Under the pieces are notes generated by a model. The model saw only the letters and a list, made by a program, of their open reading frames with translations, searched no databases and was not told the DNA's origin. DNA of 64,000 bases from Hyphomicrobiales bacterium (GTDB lineage: Bacteria; Pseudomonadota; Alphaproteobacteria; Rhizobiales; JAJFHC01): NCBI GenBank assembly GCA_021775835.1, contig JAJFHC010000147.1, forward strand, positions 1 to 64,000, given 5' to 3'. A program made the position numbers and the translations under genes. Below are positions 1-10,193 of the stretch, piece by piece; position 1 is the first letter of the stretch; each line of letters opens with the position of its first letter.

Positions 1-890
1 CTTTCCGGCCAGATCAGGTGGGTAACATCGTCGATGCCCATGGTCTCCGGCGATGTCGCCCGATTGCTGAGTTCAAGATACTTGGCAAAAATCCTGTTTT
101 GGTTGCCCGGTTTCCACTTGTCCGCCTGTGAGATGTTGGGCTGCACGATACGAATGTGTACCTTGTCAACGGCGGAGACCACGGCGTCAGACAGCCGCAG
201 ATAACCGAATACCGCAAGGCCCGTGACGGTGATGAACATGACAGCCGGCCCAAGCCCGCGCTTTGCCAGTACCGGGCGTTCCTGCACGTAGTCGTCGGCG
301 AGTGTTGCCGGTGCTGCTGAAAACAAGACGACCAGAAAACAAAGCCCATAAATGCCCCACAAGGAGGCTGATTGAATCATCAGATCGGATGGTGCAAGAG
401 CGTAGCCGATTGCATTCCAGGGAAACCCGGTCAAGACATGACCGCGGACCCACTCCATGGTCGCCCAGGCAGCAGCGAGCGCACAGATCCGTCCAAACCC
501 CGGCGACCAGAACAGCATGGCCAAAGCACAGGCAGCCCCGGTGAAAAGTGCCAAGAATGCAGGAAACAACGACAGGACAAAGGGTAGCATCCAGGCAAAG
601 CGCTGGGCATCGACCAGAAAGGCTTCGCCGACCCAGTGCAATCCAACAAGAAAGTATCCGAATCCGAAACACCAGCCGATAATCGTCGCTGACCAAATCG
701 CAGCGATAGGGCGACCCGGTTCACCGACGGCTCCGTCAAGGAGCCACACAAGCACCGGGAAAGAGACAAAGAGTACCGGAATGAAACCATAAGGGGCCAT
801 GGCAAGGGCTGCTGCCGCGCCGGCCAGAACCGCCACGAGTGCCCTCCGCCATCCCCAAAGGATGACTATTTTCAACGCAATTGTCCGCAT
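1..890 (-). CDS. lnt: Apolipoprotein N-acyltransferase, 3'-truncated by the window edge
   Basis: Lnt adds the third acyl chain to the N-terminal cysteine of lipoproteins in the inner membrane. The reading frame starts at an ATG (888-890, minus strand), preceded by a GGAG-type ribosome site, and stays open to base 1, so the C-terminal half lies outside the window. The visible part is an N-terminal bundle of hydrophobic helices, beginning MRTIALKIVILWGW, followed by the start of the nitrilase-like domain. The last visible residues read HLIWPES. In the family, the Glu of this WPE motif is the first member of the Glu-Lys-Cys catalytic triad; the Lys and Cys would lie beyond the edge. corC follows upstream, as in many alphaproteobacteria. 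Confidence 0.88.
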   Translation of the reverse strand, partial: MRTIALKIVILWGWRRALVAVLAGAAAALAMAPYGFIPVLFVSFPVLVWLLDGAVGEPGRPIAAIWSATIIGWCFGFGYFLVGLHWVGEAFLVDAQRFAWMLPFVLSLFPAFLALFTGAACALAMLFWSPGFGRICALAAAWATMEWVRGHVLTGFPWNAIGYALAPSDLMIQSASLWGIYGLCFLVVLFSAAPATLADDYVQERPVLAKRGLGPAVMFITVTGLAVFGYLRLSDAVVSAVDKVHIRIVQPNISQADKWKPGNQNRIFAKYLELSNRATSPETMGIDDVTHLIWPE

Positions 891-1001
891 CCGCTCCGCC
901 GCCGCAAATGATCGGACTCGTTATACCCTGCTGTCGCAAAGGTGCAAATCAGCCATTGTTTTGCCTTCGCACCGGCCGCGGCTTTGATCGCGCGAATGCT
1001 C

Positions 1002-2099
1002 TCAGTCAGTGGGTGTTGCGGTGTCCGATGCAGCAGGTTTCTGCTGTCGGATTGTCACATCGTTGATGTCTTTGGGCACAAGGTGTATCCGCAGTTTCTT
1101 CAGTCTGCGGGCGTCGCCCTCCTGGACCTCAAACTCGATTCCTGACTCATGGCGAATCAATTCGCCACGCACAGGCACGCGGCCAACCATGGAAAAAACC
1201 AGACCACCAAGGGTATCGACGTCTTCTTCACGATCGGAAGGCACGACTTCAAAACCGAGTTTTTCTTCAAGCTCCTCGATCGACAACCGAGCATCCACGT
1301 CATAACCGTTTTCGGTTTCGATTATGAGCGGACTGTCGTCGGTATCGTGTTCGTCCTCGATGTCGCCGACGATTTCTTCCACCAAATCTTCGATCGACAC
1401 CAAACCGTCGGTTCCACCATATTCATCGATTACCACCGCCATATGGATCCGGGTCGTCTGCATTTTCGCGAGAAGATCAATGGCCGGCATGGACGGCGGC
1501 ACAAACAGCACTTCGCGTCGTATGCGAGCTTCGGATAGCAACTTGGAGAGATCGACTTTCGACATGTCCGGTCCCGACGAGGGTTTGGTTCCCGCTGGCC
1601 GGTTTTGGGCCTTAACCGGAGCTTTTTCGGTGTCCTGGCCATTCTTGGTGGCTTTACGTGATCGGGTTTTTCCTGTCGCCGAGGTTGTCATCCATCCCAT
1701 CACATCCTTGATGTGCACCATGCCGACCGGATCGTCGAGAGTGTCATCGAAGACCGGCAGTCTGGAGTGCCCGGCATCCCTGAATATCGTAATCAGTTCG
1801 CTGATGGATATCGTTTGATCGACGGCGACAATGTCGGCACGGGGCACCATGACGTCTTCAACCCGCAGGGCGCCAAATTCCAGGATATTGTGCAGCATGG
1901 AACGTTCTTCGGGTGTGAACGAATCTTTTGATGAATCGTGCTGCTCGATGACATCTTCGAGACTTTCCCTGAGGCTGGTGTCGCCATTGTCTGAAAAAAC
2001 CGCCTTTAGTCGGGTCCAGGCCCGGCCGACGCCGCTCGAGTGTGAGCGCGGCGTATCAGCGTTTCGGTCAGTGCTCTTCTGAGAGCCCGGGTCGCTCAT
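1002..2099 (-). CDS. corC: CorC/HlyC-type CBS-domain protein
   Basis: This 365-residue soluble protein has a CBS pair (first CBS after MVPR at 84-87, second at about 195-250 ending in the acidic stretch IVGDIEDEHD) and a C-terminal CorC_HlyC transporter-associated domain (about 260-345). It has no DUF21 membrane domain, so it is the short CorC form that lies near lnt in many proteobacteria. A charged Lys/Pro-rich linker of about 50 residues (about 137-185) separates the CBS motifs. The family is linked to magnesium/cobalt efflux and is often misnamed haemolysin C; the exact role here is unknown. It lies between lnt and ybeY in a same-strand series. Confidence 0.85.
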   Translation of the reverse strand: MSDPGSQKSTDRNADTPRSHSSGVGRAWTRLKAVFSDNGDTSLRESLEDVIEQHDSSKDSFTPEERSMLHNILEFGALRVEDVMVPRADIVAVDQTISISELITIFRDAGHSRLPVFDDTLDDPVGMVHIKDVMGWMTTSATGKTRSRKATKNGQDTEKAPVKAQNRPAGTKPSSGPDMSKVDLSKLLSEARIRREVLFVPPSMPAIDLLAKMQTTRIHMAVVIDEYGGTDGLVSIEDLVEEIVGDIEDEHDTDDSPLIIETENGYDVDARLSIEELEEKLGFEVVPSDREEDVDTLGGLVFSMVGRVPVRGELIRHESGIEFEVQEGDARRLKKLRIHLVPKDINDVTIRQQKPAASDTATPTD

Positions 2100-2132
2100 T
2101 TATCCGTATGTCCTGTCTGTTTCTCTGCGCTT

Positions 2133-2612
2133 TTAAGGATGCGTGTCATTGTAAGGATCGGCCACTCCAAGACTGGACAGAATATCAGTTTCGAGCGCTT
2201 CCATGTCCTCTGCCTGCTTGTTGGTTTCGTGATCATAACCGAATAGATGAAGAAAACCGTGAACAATCAGATGACGAAGATGATCCGGCAGAACCTTGTC
2301 CTGATCAAGCGATTCACGCAAGACTGTCTGATAGGACAAAACAATGTCGCCGAGCATGACAGCGTCACCGGCACCTTCACCTTGAGTCCAGAGTGGAAAG
2401 GACAGGACGTTGGTCGGCTTGTCCATGTTTCTGTAGTCACGATTGAGTTCCCGGATTGTGTCGTCGTCGACAAAGGCCAGACTCAATTCCGCGCCCGCGG
2501 GCAAGGTCTCCGCGACGGCAGGCAGACAGGCATCGACCGCAAACCGGGCAAGCGACTCGAGATCCGGTATCGTGTTCCACTCATCGAAATCGATCGAAAT
2601 ATCGACCTGCAT
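2133..2612 (-). CDS. ybeY: Endoribonuclease YbeY
   Basis: YbeY is a metal-dependent endoribonuclease used in 16S rRNA 3'-end maturation and 70S ribosome quality control. The 159-residue product carries the family signature HGFLHLFGYDH, with His118, His122 and His128 as predicted zinc ligands. It also has the upstream LNRDYRNMDKPTNVLSFP segment typical of the family. It lies 33 nt downstream of phoH on the same strand, the usual phoH-ybeY pairing, and corC follows. Length and ATG start are normal. Confidence 0.94.
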   Translation of the reverse strand: MQVDISIDFDEWNTIPDLESLARFAVDACLPAVAETLPAGAELSLAFVDDDTIRELNRDYRNMDKPTNVLSFPLWTQGEGAGDAVMLGDIVLSYQTVLRESLDQDKVLPDHLRHLIVHGFLHLFGYDHETNKQAEDMEALETDILSSLGVADPYNDTHP

Positions 2613-2645
2613 GGCAGGATGGCCTTTCCAAACCGTCCAAAAAAC

Positions 2646-3665
2646 TCAGAGCGCGTGGCCGTGGACACCGTCGTAGGCCCGCACTATTTTTGCAACCAGG
2701 TGATGACGAACAACATCTGTGTCCGTGAACGTTACCCTTCCAATCTCGTCAACCGACTTCAGGATCGAAAATGCTTCGACCAGACCGGATACCTGGCCCT
2801 TTGGAAGATCGATCTGGGTCGGGTCGCCAGTCACTGCCATGCGGCTGTTTTCTCCAAGCCGGGTCAGAAACATCTTCATCTGCATGGATGTACAGTTCTG
2901 CGCTTCATCGAGAATGATGAACGAGTGGGCGAGCGTGCGTCCGCGCATGAACGCCAACGGTGCGATTTCGATGGTGCCTTCTTCTAGGTCGCGGTTGACC
3001 TGGTTGCCGGGCAACATGTCATAGAGGGCGTCATATAGCGGGCGCAGGTACGGATCGACCTTTTCCTTCATGTCCCCGGGCAGGAACCCGAGCCGTTCGC
3101 CAGCTTCGACAGCCGGACGCGACAGGATGATCTTGTCCACTTCGCCTGCCGCCAGTGCGGCAGCGGCAACAGCCACGGCCAGATAGGTCTTGCCGGTGCC
3201 GGCCGGGCCCACACCAAACGTCAACTCATGGTTCTGGAGTGCGTGAATGTAGTCGTGCTGTTTGGGCGAACGGGGCGAGATCGTCCGGCGTTTGGTCCGG
3301 ATGACGACGTCTTCCTTGCTTCCCGTGGTGCGTGTTGCCGATTGCGGCATGGTATTCATGCGAATGGATCCGTCTACTTCGCCGGGACCAATGTCGATAC
3401 CCTGCTTGATACGTTCATAGATTTCGTCAAGCACCTTGCGGGCACTGCGGCAGGCTTCAGGCGGGCCGTTGAGCGCCACGTGATTGCCTCGAGGTGTAGC
3501 TTCGATGCCAAGTCGATCTTCAAGAAGGGCAAGATGCTGGTCGTGTTCGCCGAACAGTTGCGACAACAGCCTGTTATCCTCGAAGGCAACGATCAGCGTG
3601 TCCTTCGATGCCTTTGACCGCTCGCCACTACCCTGCGAATTGCCGGAAGCGGACTCCGTGCTCAA
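2646..3665 (-). CDS. phoH: PhoH-like P-loop ATPase
   Basis: This 339-residue PhoH/PhoL-type ATPase has an N-terminal KH-like region and a P-loop at [10 protein letters not shown] (151-160). The Walker B segment reads [10 protein letters not shown]. PhoH proteins are RNA-associated helicase-like ATPases that pair with YbeY; the exact substrate is not settled. The start is a TTG (3663-3665) that overlaps the miaB stop as TTGA, with AGGAG about 9 nt upstream, so translation is probably coupled to miaB. The non-ATG start rests on the ribosome site and the overlap. No internal ATG fits as well. Confidence 0.92.
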   Translation of the reverse strand: MSTESASGNSQGSGERSKASKDTLIVAFEDNRLLSQLFGEHDQHLALLEDRLGIEATPRGNHVALNGPPEACRSARKVLDEIYERIKQGIDIGPGEVDGSIRMNTMPQSATRTTGSKEDVVIRTKRRTISPRSPKQHDYIHALQNHELTFGVGPAGTGKTYLAVAVAAAALAAGEVDKIILSRPAVEAGERLGFLPGDMKEKVDPYLRPLYDALYDMLPGNQVNRDLEEGTIEIAPLAFMRGRTLAHSFIILDEAQNCTSMQMKMFLTRLGENSRMAVTGDPTQIDLPKGQVSGLVEAFSILKSVDEIGRVTFTDTDVVRHHLVAKIVRAYDGVHGHAL

Positions 3666-5095
3666 TAAACCGGCTCCTCTCGCCTGTGATCATCTCCGGA
3701 CTCGACGGTCGCTACCGTAAAATCAGTGACAGGAAATGACTTTGTGGTCAAACTTGCCGACAGACTGTTGGGTCCGGCAGCCTGAACCGTAACGTGGGCG
3801 ATATCACCAATCAGGTCACTGGCGGCATCCACATGGACGGCTTGCAGGTAAGCCGAACGGCCAACCAGTTGACCCTCGCGGCGTCCGGGTTTTTCGAGCA
3901 ACACGGGAATGGTCTTGCCTACAGTGGCGGTGTTGAACGTCATTTGCTGTTCATTGAGCAACTTCTGCAAAGTTGCAAGACGTTCGGATTTCGCCTCTTC
4001 GGGGACCTGGTTGTCCATACCCGCGGCCGGTGTTCCCGGCCGCGGGCTGTACTTGAATGAATAAGCCTGGGCAAAGGTCACGTCCCGGACGAGCTGCAGT
4101 GTCGCCTCGAAGTCGGCTTCGGATTCACCTGGAAAACCGACAATGAAGTCAGATGACAGGGCGAGGTCCGGTCTGGCAACGCGCAGGCGGTCAACAATAT
4201 CCCGGTACTCGCTTGCCGTATGACGGCGGTTCATGGCTTCCAGAATTCGGTCGGAACCCGACTGTACCGGCAGATGAAGATAAGGCATCACCTGGGGTAT
4301 ATCACGGTGAGCAGCGATAAGCCGATCGTCCACGTCGCGGGGGTGACTGGTGGTATAGCGAAGACGTTCTATGCCATCGATCGCGGCCAGTTCCTCAAGC
4401 AGATCAGCCAGACTGCACGGGTCCCCCGACGGGCCTTCGCCATGGTAGGCATTGACGTTCTGGCCAAGCAGCGTGATTTCCCGAACACCGGCGTCGGCGC
4501 GCTGGCGCACTTCGTCGGCAATTCTGGCAATCGGCCGCGAGTACTCCGCGCCGCGGGTGTAGGGCACAACGCAGAAAGTGCAGAACTTGTCGCAACCCTC
4601 CTGAATCGTGACAAACGCCGTGACGCCACGGGCCTTGACGACAGAAGGTTCGGGCTGAGCCAAGAAGTCGAATTTGCCTTTGACGGGAAACTCCGTGTCA
4701 AGGACACTGGTCTCACGACGGCTGGCCTGCCTAACCATTTCCGGCAGGCGATGATAGGTCTGTGGGCCGAAGACCATGTCGACCACCGGCGCACGCCGGA
4801 TCATTTCCTCGCCTTCGGCCTGGGCAACGCAGCCCGCAACGCCGACAATCATCTGTTCGCCGTCGGCACCCCGTCGTTCTTTGAGCTTTCTCAGCCTGCC
4901 CAGTTCGGAGTAAACTTTTTCGGCAGCTTTCTCCCGAATATGACAGGTGTTGAGTATGACCATATCGGCATCATCAGGCGTGTCTGTAGATACATAGCCG
5001 AGCGGTGCCAGCACGTCCGTCATCCGTTCGGAATCATAGACATTCATCTGACAGCCGTAGGTCTTGATGAACAATTTTTTGGTTTCGTCAGTCAT
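3662..5095 (-). CDS. miaB: tRNA-2-methylthio-N6-dimethylallyladenosine synthase MiaB
   Basis: MiaB is a radical SAM methylthiotransferase that converts i6A37 to ms2i6A37 in tRNAs reading UNN codons. The product has the N-terminal UPF0004 domain with three cluster cysteines (YGCQMN, NTCHIR, VAGCVAQ). The radical SAM motif follows as CDKFCTFC (CxxxCxxC), and there is a C-terminal TRAM domain. I start it at ATG 5095 (MTDETKKLF, 477 residues); the frame extends upstream to a TTG at 5128 without family similarity. It is the first gene of a miaB-phoH-ybeY-corC-lnt series and overlaps the phoH start. Confidence 0.94.
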   Translation of the reverse strand: MTDETKKLFIKTYGCQMNVYDSERMTDVLAPLGYVSTDTPDDADMVILNTCHIREKAAEKVYSELGRLRKLKERRGADGEQMIVGVAGCVAQAEGEEMIRRAPVVDMVFGPQTYHRLPEMVRQASRRETSVLDTEFPVKGKFDFLAQPEPSVVKARGVTAFVTIQEGCDKFCTFCVVPYTRGAEYSRPIARIADEVRQRADAGVREITLLGQNVNAYHGEGPSGDPCSLADLLEELAAIDGIERLRYTTSHPRDVDDRLIAAHRDIPQVMPYLHLPVQSGSDRILEAMNRRHTASEYRDIVDRLRVARPDLALSSDFIVGFPGESEADFEATLQLVRDVTFAQAYSFKYSPRPGTPAAGMDNQVPEEAKSERLATLQKLLNEQQMTFNTATVGKTIPVLLEKPGRREGQLVGRSAYLQAVHVDAASDLIGDIAHVTVQAAGPNSLSASLTTKSFPVTDFTVATVESGDDHRREEPVY

Positions 5096-5297
5096 CGATA
5101 CCGTGTGGTGCTTTCGGGAACTGCTCAATTGCAGTCGCCTGCCTGGACAGTTTCTCGCGCGTTCCTATCGCTTTTTGAAGCAAACGGAAAGGCCTGTGTT
5201 TATCAATGGGGCATTTGGAGGAATTTCAAAGGCAAGAACTGCCGCTGCAATTTTTCACGAAACGCCAACAATCGGAGGTCTGGCAACCGCTTTTGCC

Positions 5298-6101
5298 CTA
5301 CGGGTCAAGCTCTCGGCCGGCAAGCGCCCTTGCGACGCCTTCAGAGACCTTGTCCTCGCAGTAACGGGTCAGTTCCTTGCGATTGGCAAAGTTGTCGATG
5401 GTTACGGGGTCGTGAAACTCAACCACCACGTCGATAGGCCCGCGCTGAAGCACGCCCCATAGATGCGGCGGCAGTTCCATATCTCCAAACCACGCATAGT
5501 GGGGCCGAAACTGACGACCCATGGGAACGCCGTGAAGCCGGGTGTAGGAGACGGATACGGGCTGGACCAGAACCTTCGATGTTTGCCCCAGAAAGTCCGT
5601 AACCTCGCATTCGGCCGCCCCCAGCAAAGCGCTCTTGAAGGGCAGAACATAATTCCCGGTGCCGCTTGTGCCTTCCGGGAACAGAACCAGGCGGTCGCCT
5701 TCGGCCAGGCGCCTCTGCATTTCGTTCTTGAATGTGGCCGTGCCCGACCGTCTCTCGCGTTCCACAAACATGGTTCTTTGCAAACGCGCAAGAGATCCGA
5801 ATACAGGCCAAGAGTTGACTTCGCTCTTGGAGATGAACGACACCGGCGCACAGCCGCTGAGCACAGGTATGTCGAGCCACGAACTGTGGTTGGCCGCGAT
5901 CAGGCAAGCACGCTTGCGGACCGGCGTGCCACGGATATGGATGCGGATGCCGACCATCCTGCACAGGCCGGCGTGAAATTTGTAGGGCAGATGAACCGCG
6001 CCATAGTGCCAGAATTTTCGCAGCAGAGCCTGCACCGGCATGAGCGGGGCGGTGTAGACCGTCGCCGTAAACAACAAAAAACCAGCCCTAATCGAACTCA
6101 T
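5298..6101 (-). CDS. plsC: 1-acyl-sn-glycerol-3-phosphate acyltransferase (PlsC family)
   Basis: This membrane acyltransferase would make phosphatidic acid from lysophosphatidic acid. The 267-residue product (start chosen at ATG 6101, MSSIRAGFLL) has the catalytic NHSSWLD block (NHx4D, about residues 71-77) and the substrate-binding FPEGTSGTG block (from about 141). The N-terminus is hydrophobic. A longer frame to 6179 would overlap fur by 56 nt and adds no family sequence. PlsC-like proteins also include OlsA, which works with OlsB in ornithine-lipid synthesis; an OlsB-like gene lies 23 kb away, so OlsA activity cannot be excluded. Confidence 0.87.
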   Translation of the reverse strand: MSSIRAGFLLFTATVYTAPLMPVQALLRKFWHYGAVHLPYKFHAGLCRMVGIRIHIRGTPVRKRACLIAANHSSWLDIPVLSGCAPVSFISKSEVNSWPVFGSLARLQRTMFVERERRSGTATFKNEMQRRLAEGDRLVLFPEGTSGTGNYVLPFKSALLGAAECEVTDFLGQTSKVLVQPVSVSYTRLHGVPMGRQFRPHYAWFGDMELPPHLWGVLQRGPIDVVVEFHDPVTIDNFANRKELTRYCEDKVSEGVARALAGRELDP

Positions 6102-6123
6102 GACGTCAACCAGCCCAACGCAC

Positions 6124-6540
6124 TCACGACTCACTCTTTGGCAACGGTACTGCGTAAAGCTCGAGCCTGTGATCCACAAGCTTATAGCCCAGTTCCCGCG
6201 CTATTCGTTCCTGAAGCAGTTCAATCTGTTCATTACGAAATTCGACGACCTCGCCGGTATGCAGGTTGATCAGGTGATCATGATGTTCTTCAGATACCTG
6301 TTCGTAGCGCGACCGCCCATCTCTGAAATCGTGACGTTCCAGAATACCGGCATCTTCGAACAATCTGACCGTCCTGTAAACCGTGGCAATGGAAATCCGG
6401 TCATCTATTGCGGATGCCCGGCGATATACTTCTTCCACATCGGGGTGATCGTCGGCTTCGGACAGGACCCGCGCAATGACACGACGCTGGTCCGTCATGC
6501 GCATCCCTTTTTCGATACAGATGTCTTCCAGAAGACTCAT
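6124..6540 (-). CDS. fur: Fur-family transcriptional regulator (Fur/Mur type)
   Basis: This is a metal-responsive repressor of about 138 residues, started at ATG 6540 (MSLLEDICIEKGMRMTDQRR). It has the winged-helix segment DRISIATVYRTVRLFEDAG and the metal site HHDHLINLHTGEVVEF. The CxxC pair that holds structural zinc in enterobacterial Fur is absent; INLHTG replaces it. This is usual for alphaproteobacterial Fur/Mur proteins, which may sense manganese or iron. It sits downstream of rimI and upstream of plsC on the same strand. Which metal it senses cannot be read from sequence. Confidence 0.88.
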   Translation of the reverse strand: MSLLEDICIEKGMRMTDQRRVIARVLSEADDHPDVEEVYRRASAIDDRISIATVYRTVRLFEDAGILERHDFRDGRSRYEQVSEEHHDHLINLHTGEVVEFRNEQIELLQERIARELGYKLVDHRLELYAVPLPKSES

Positions 6541-6619
6541 CTCAACAATCACTGCCAGAGTTGACGAAACTGAATTGCGGTTCGTTATAGGAGGCGGTCC
6601 GCGATCATGCAATCTGCAA

Positions 6620-7084
6620 TTAGAGCATCACGTGCCCGTTCGCACGTTCCCAAACCATTATCAAAGCGTCGACGCGGCCCTCGTCGGTTTCGTAATATCC
6701 GGGGCGTCGTCCGACAGTCCTGCCACCGCAATTCTCGTATAGCGTGCGGGCCGCGAAGTTGTTCTCGGCGACTTCAAAAAAGCAACGCTCAACCTCCTCT
6801 GCAAGACGACTGAGGCCCTCTAGAAACAACATACGGGCAATTCCTTGCCGCCGCCGGTCGGGATCCGTGCAAAGGATCAGGAATTCGGCTTCATCAGCCG
6901 TTTCACGCAGCATGACCATCCCGGCGGGCTCTTTCGGTGGATCAAGGGCGATCAGCGCAAATATACCCGGTGACGCCAACAGGGTGTCGTACGATGCCTC
7001 CGTCCAGCCGACGTCAAATGCTCTTGCGTGTAAGGCCGCCATGACGGCCGCATGGGGCCGACCTGCCTCGATCAACGTCGCCAT
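6620..7084 (-). CDS. rimI: Ribosomal-protein-alanine N-acetyltransferase RimI-like (GNAT)
   Basis: This 154-residue GNAT acetyltransferase has the acetyl-CoA binding motif around DPDRRRQGIARML and the C-terminal ENNFAARTLYENCG segment shared by RimI proteins. RimI acetylates the N-terminal alanine of ribosomal protein S18. The gene starts 3 nt after the tsaB stop, the classic tsaB-rimI pairing. The substrate is inferred from family and context. Confidence 0.85.
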   Translation of the reverse strand: MATLIEAGRPHAAVMAALHARAFDVGWTEASYDTLLASPGIFALIALDPPKEPAGMVMLRETADEAEFLILCTDPDRRRQGIARMLFLEGLSRLAEEVERCFFEVAENNFAARTLYENCGGRTVGRRPGYYETDEGRVDALIMVWERANGHVML

Positions 7085-7087
7085 TGT

Positions 7088-7789
7088 CTAAAACGCCCGT
7101 GCGATCACGGGTTTGCCTGGCAATTTGGCGTCGGGTTGGCGCAGATACAACGGTTCAGGAGGCCCGTCCGGCGGGGCTCTGTTCAGCATCCTGAGCGCAA
7201 AGACGCCGGCATCGGGTTGAGGTGACGTGTCCGCCAGAACAAGATTCCGACCGGGGTCAACCCTGTCACGCACGATCACTGCTCCGGTTCCCGCCAATGT
7301 TACAGAGCCGTCCGGCAACAGGCCGACGACGGCGTCAGTGGATACCAGTGTAGGGGCCCCCATCGACTCAAGATTCGCACTGAACACCTGGAAGTAGAGT
7401 TCGTCGCGACGGGCATCTATGGCAACGGCGATTGCCTCCACCTCACCGTCAAATTGTTGAAGTGCGACATTCATAGCAATTGCTTCGAGGGTATTCATGA
7501 CATGGACCGGTTTGCGGGCGGCCAGCGCCATGCCCCGGACCATGGCGAGGCCTACCCTCTGCCCGGTGAAAGTTCCCGGACCGACAGTTACGCCAAAGGC
7601 ATCGATGTCGTGGAATGACCGTGCCCCTTGACGCATGACGTCAGAAATCATCGGCGCCAGCGCTTCGGCATGACCACGGGCGCGGATTTCGCAACGCGAC
7701 GCCACTACGCACGGCACACCGTCTTCATTGCTGACGAGAGCTACCGAACACGCACCAAGTGCGGTATCGAGTGCAAGTATCGTTGTCAT
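7088..7789 (-). CDS. tsaB: tRNA threonylcarbamoyladenosine biosynthesis protein TsaB
   Basis: TsaB is the inactive ASKHA paralog that supports TsaD in making t6A37 of ANN-decoding tRNAs. The 233-residue product starts ILALDTALGACSVAL and carries the GVTVGPGTFTGQRVGLA motif typical of TsaB. The length fits the family. It is the first gene of tsaB-rimI-fur-plsC on the minus strand, with an ATG at 7787-7789. Confidence 0.93.
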   Translation of the reverse strand: MTTILALDTALGACSVALVSNEDGVPCVVASRCEIRARGHAEALAPMISDVMRQGARSFHDIDAFGVTVGPGTFTGQRVGLAMVRGMALAARKPVHVMNTLEAIAMNVALQQFDGEVEAIAVAIDARRDELYFQVFSANLESMGAPTLVSTDAVVGLLPDGSVTLAGTGAVIVRDRVDPGRNLVLADTSPQPDAGVFALRMLNRAPPDGPPEPLYLRQPDAKLPGKPVIARAF

Positions 7790-7856
7790 TGCAATGCGCT
7801 ACATTCCATCCACAAACGCCCGTTGAGTGTCCGCGATGCAGCACAGGCAACGGGTT

Positions 7857-8414
7857 TCAGATCGGGCGGACTTCGCTGACTTCAGGCACGAAATGTCGAA
7901 GCAGGTTTTCAATGCCGTGCTTCAACGTCGCGGTTGAACTCGGGCACCCTGCACACGCACCCTGCATGTGCAGGTAGACTATGCCATCGCGGAAACCGTG
8001 GAAGGTGATATCGCCGCCGTCCTGGGCAACAGCGGGGCGTACCCTCGTGTCGAGAAGCTCCTTGATCGTGCCGACAATCGATTCGTCAGCTTCGTCGTAG
8101 TTGCCCTGATCTTCGGCCGCATTGTCATTTCCGCCTAGCAGCACGGGTGCGTCGGACATGAAGTGTTCCATGATAACACCCAGGATGGCCGGCTTCAGGT
8201 GCTGCCATTCCGTATCGTCCTTGGTGATCGTGATGAAGTCCGAACCGAAAAAGACCCCGGAAACCCCGCCAATCTGGAACAGCCGGGTCGCCAGCGGCGA
8301 TTGATCGGTGTTATCGGCGTTCCTAAAATCCTTGGTACCTTCGCTCAGGACCGTGCGGCCGGGCAGGAATTTCAAGGTCGCCGGATTGGGCGTTGCTTCT
8401 GTCTGGATAAACAT
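7857..8414 (-). CDS. nfuA: NifU-like Fe-S cluster scaffold/carrier protein
   Basis: This 185-residue protein has an N-terminal Nfu_N domain (MFIQTEATPNPATLKFLPG) and a C-terminal NifU domain with the CxxC motif CAGC (in QGACAGCPSS) that binds a bridging [4Fe-4S] cluster. It would carry Fe-S clusters to apo-enzymes; MiaB, Nth and HemW in this window are potential clients. GGAGATCACA directly before the ATG at 8414 supports the start. It lies between the universal stress protein gene and tsaB, as in other alphaproteobacteria. Confidence 0.92.
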   Translation of the reverse strand: MFIQTEATPNPATLKFLPGRTVLSEGTKDFRNADNTDQSPLATRLFQIGGVSGVFFGSDFITITKDDTEWQHLKPAILGVIMEHFMSDAPVLLGGNDNAAEDQGNYDEADESIVGTIKELLDTRVRPAVAQDGGDITFHGFRDGIVYLHMQGACAGCPSSTATLKHGIENLLRHFVPEVSEVRPI

Positions 8415-8546
8415 TGTGATCTCCGTTCAAACGGAACTGTCGCGGACCGGTCCGCTGTTCCCGCACATTTGGATCTATTCTAAAGTACAACTGCACCAAA
8501 GATCAAACTGCATCAAGCCATCATCTGGGGCACGACGCCAGCCCGG

Positions 8547-9047
8547 TCAAGCCAGCGCGTCGATAAGTTCATCGGTAAGGTCGCCCGGGACAATGGTCAC
8601 GGGAATCGGAAACGTGCCGGCCCAACTGCCTGCAAACATAGCCACAAGCGGCCCCGGGCCTTCCGTTTCGGTTGATGCAGCCAGCACCAGAATTGCGATA
8701 TCTTCATCTTCTTCAATAAGATGGACAATTTCATCGGCAATCTGGCCTTCTCGAATAACCAGCTCCGGCGTTATACCCGCATAGGCTTGCACTTCGGCCA
8801 CGCGCTGCATGAGTATGTTTTGCGCTTCGGTGACGGCTTCCTCGCGCATAATGTTCTCGACGCCAATCCAGTGCTGGAAATCAGCCGGGGTGATCACCGC
8901 CAGAAGGATAACGCTGCCGCCGGTATGTTCAGCGCGTTTTGCTGCAAAATGCAGGGCGCGGTCGCTTTCGGGAGTCCCGTCGATCACAACCAGAAATTTC
9001 CGGCGGTGGCCTTCCTGAAGACTGGCTCGCTTGCGATTCTTTATCAT
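8547..9047 (-). CDS. Universal stress protein (UspA family)
   Basis: This 166-residue single-domain Usp protein has the opening strand KFLVVIDGTPESDRALHFA and a C-terminal section ending PIPVTIVPG. The usual ATP-binding G-2x-G-9x-G(S/T) pattern is not clear, so ATP binding is uncertain. The gene lies between trpS and nfuA, a conserved alphaproteobacterial position. No specific function is known. Confidence 0.85.
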   Translation of the reverse strand: MIKNRKRASLQEGHRRKFLVVIDGTPESDRALHFAAKRAEHTGGSVILLAVITPADFQHWIGVENIMREEAVTEAQNILMQRVAEVQAYAGITPELVIREGQIADEIVHLIEEDEDIAILVLAASTETEGPGPLVAMFAGSWAGTFPIPVTIVPGDLTDELIDALA

Positions 9048-9131
9048 GGTGTCATGCTGCCATTGGTATGGGCGCGCGGCAAGGCAATTTAGCCTGCCGA
9101 CGTCGGTTCTTGTCGCTGGGTGGGAGGTGTG

Positions 9132-10172
9132 TCAGGGGCGCTGAATCAGTCCGATAATGTCGCGAACCTGCCGCAGGATTGGACTTGTGATCGCCCGCGC
9201 GCGGTCCGCACCATCGCACAGAATCGAATCGATATGAGCCGGTTCTGCCAAGAGCCTCGACATCTCGCCGGCAATCGGCGAAAGTTTTTCAACCGCCAGG
9301 TTTGCCAGGTCAGACTTGAAGTCGGAAAACTGTCCACCGCCGTAGTGCGACAGGGTCTGGGCAGCGGTCTGATCGTTCAGGGCCGAGAATATGCCGACCA
9401 GATTGTCGGCTTCGGGGCGTTCCGCAAGACCTTCCGATTCGCTGGGCAGAGGTTCGGGATCGGTCTTGGCCTTCCTGATCTTCTTGGCGATTGTGTCGGC
9501 GTCATCGGTGAGATTGATGCGCGACAGGTCCGAAGGATCGGACTTGCTCATTTTCCTGGCGCCGTCACGCAGCGACATGACACGGGTCGCCGGCCCTGTA
9601 ATCAGGGGCTCGGGCAACGGAAAGAATCTCTCGTCGTAGCCGCAACGGGCAATCGACTCGGCAAAGTCGACATTGAACTTCTGTGCGATGTCGCGGGTCA
9701 GTTCGAGGTGCTGTTTCTGATCCTCTCCGACCGGGACATGGGTCGCCTTGTAAGCCAGAATATCGGCCGCCATGAGAGCCGGGTAGGCAAACAGGCCCAC
9801 AGAGGCGTTCTCACGGTGTTTGCCGGCCTTCTCCTTGAACTGGGTCATGCGGTTGAGCCAGCCCATGCGGGCGACGCAATTGAACATCCAGGCCAGTTCG
9901 GCATGTTCGACAACCTGGCTCTGGTTAAAGACCACATGTTTCTCGGGGTCGATCCCGGAGGCAATGAATGCCGCCGTCACTTCGCGAATGTTCCCGGTGA
10001 GTTCAGTCGGCTCCTGCCAGGTCGTGATGGCGTGCAGGTCGACAACGCAATAGATGCATTCATGGGTTTCCTGAAGTGCTACGAACCGGGTGATTGCTCC
10101 CAGATAGTTGCCCAGATGCAGATTTCCGGTCGGTTGAACACCGGAAAAGACACGTTGTGACACGGCGGTCAT
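9132..10172 (-). CDS. trpS: Tryptophanyl-tRNA synthetase
   Basis: This class I synthetase charges tRNA-Trp. It has the HIGH-type motif [10 protein letters not shown] near the N-terminus and the KMSKS motif (RKMSKSDPS). The start is ATG 10172 ([11 protein letters not shown], 346 residues), with GAGGAG 9 nt upstream. The frame continues upstream without similarity. A hairpin lies just upstream of the ribosome site (10194-10222). In relatives trpS is usually next to murJ; here a cox gene cluster separates them. Confidence 0.95.
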   Translation of the reverse strand: MTAVSQRVFSGVQPTGNLHLGNYLGAITRFVALQETHECIYCVVDLHAITTWQEPTELTGNIREVTAAFIASGIDPEKHVVFNQSQVVEHAELAWMFNCVARMGWLNRMTQFKEKAGKHRENASVGLFAYPALMAADILAYKATHVPVGEDQKQHLELTRDIAQKFNVDFAESIARCGYDERFFPLPEPLITGPATRVMSLRDGARKMSKSDPSDLSRINLTDDADTIAKKIRKAKTDPEPLPSESEGLAERPEADNLVGIFSALNDQTAAQTLSHYGGGQFSDFKSDLANLAVEKLSPIAGEMSRLLAEPAHIDSILCDGADRARAITSPILRQVRDIIGLIQRP

Positions 10173-10193
10173 GATTGCTCTCCTCAGATCAGG

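Noticed and set aside
4220..5437. Plus-strand ORF of 405 residues
   Set aside because: It lies antisense to miaB and has no recognisable domain; long antisense frames are common in GC-rich DNA.
9120..10160. Plus-strand ORF of 346 residues
   Set aside because: It is antisense to the whole of trpS, whose motifs are clear.
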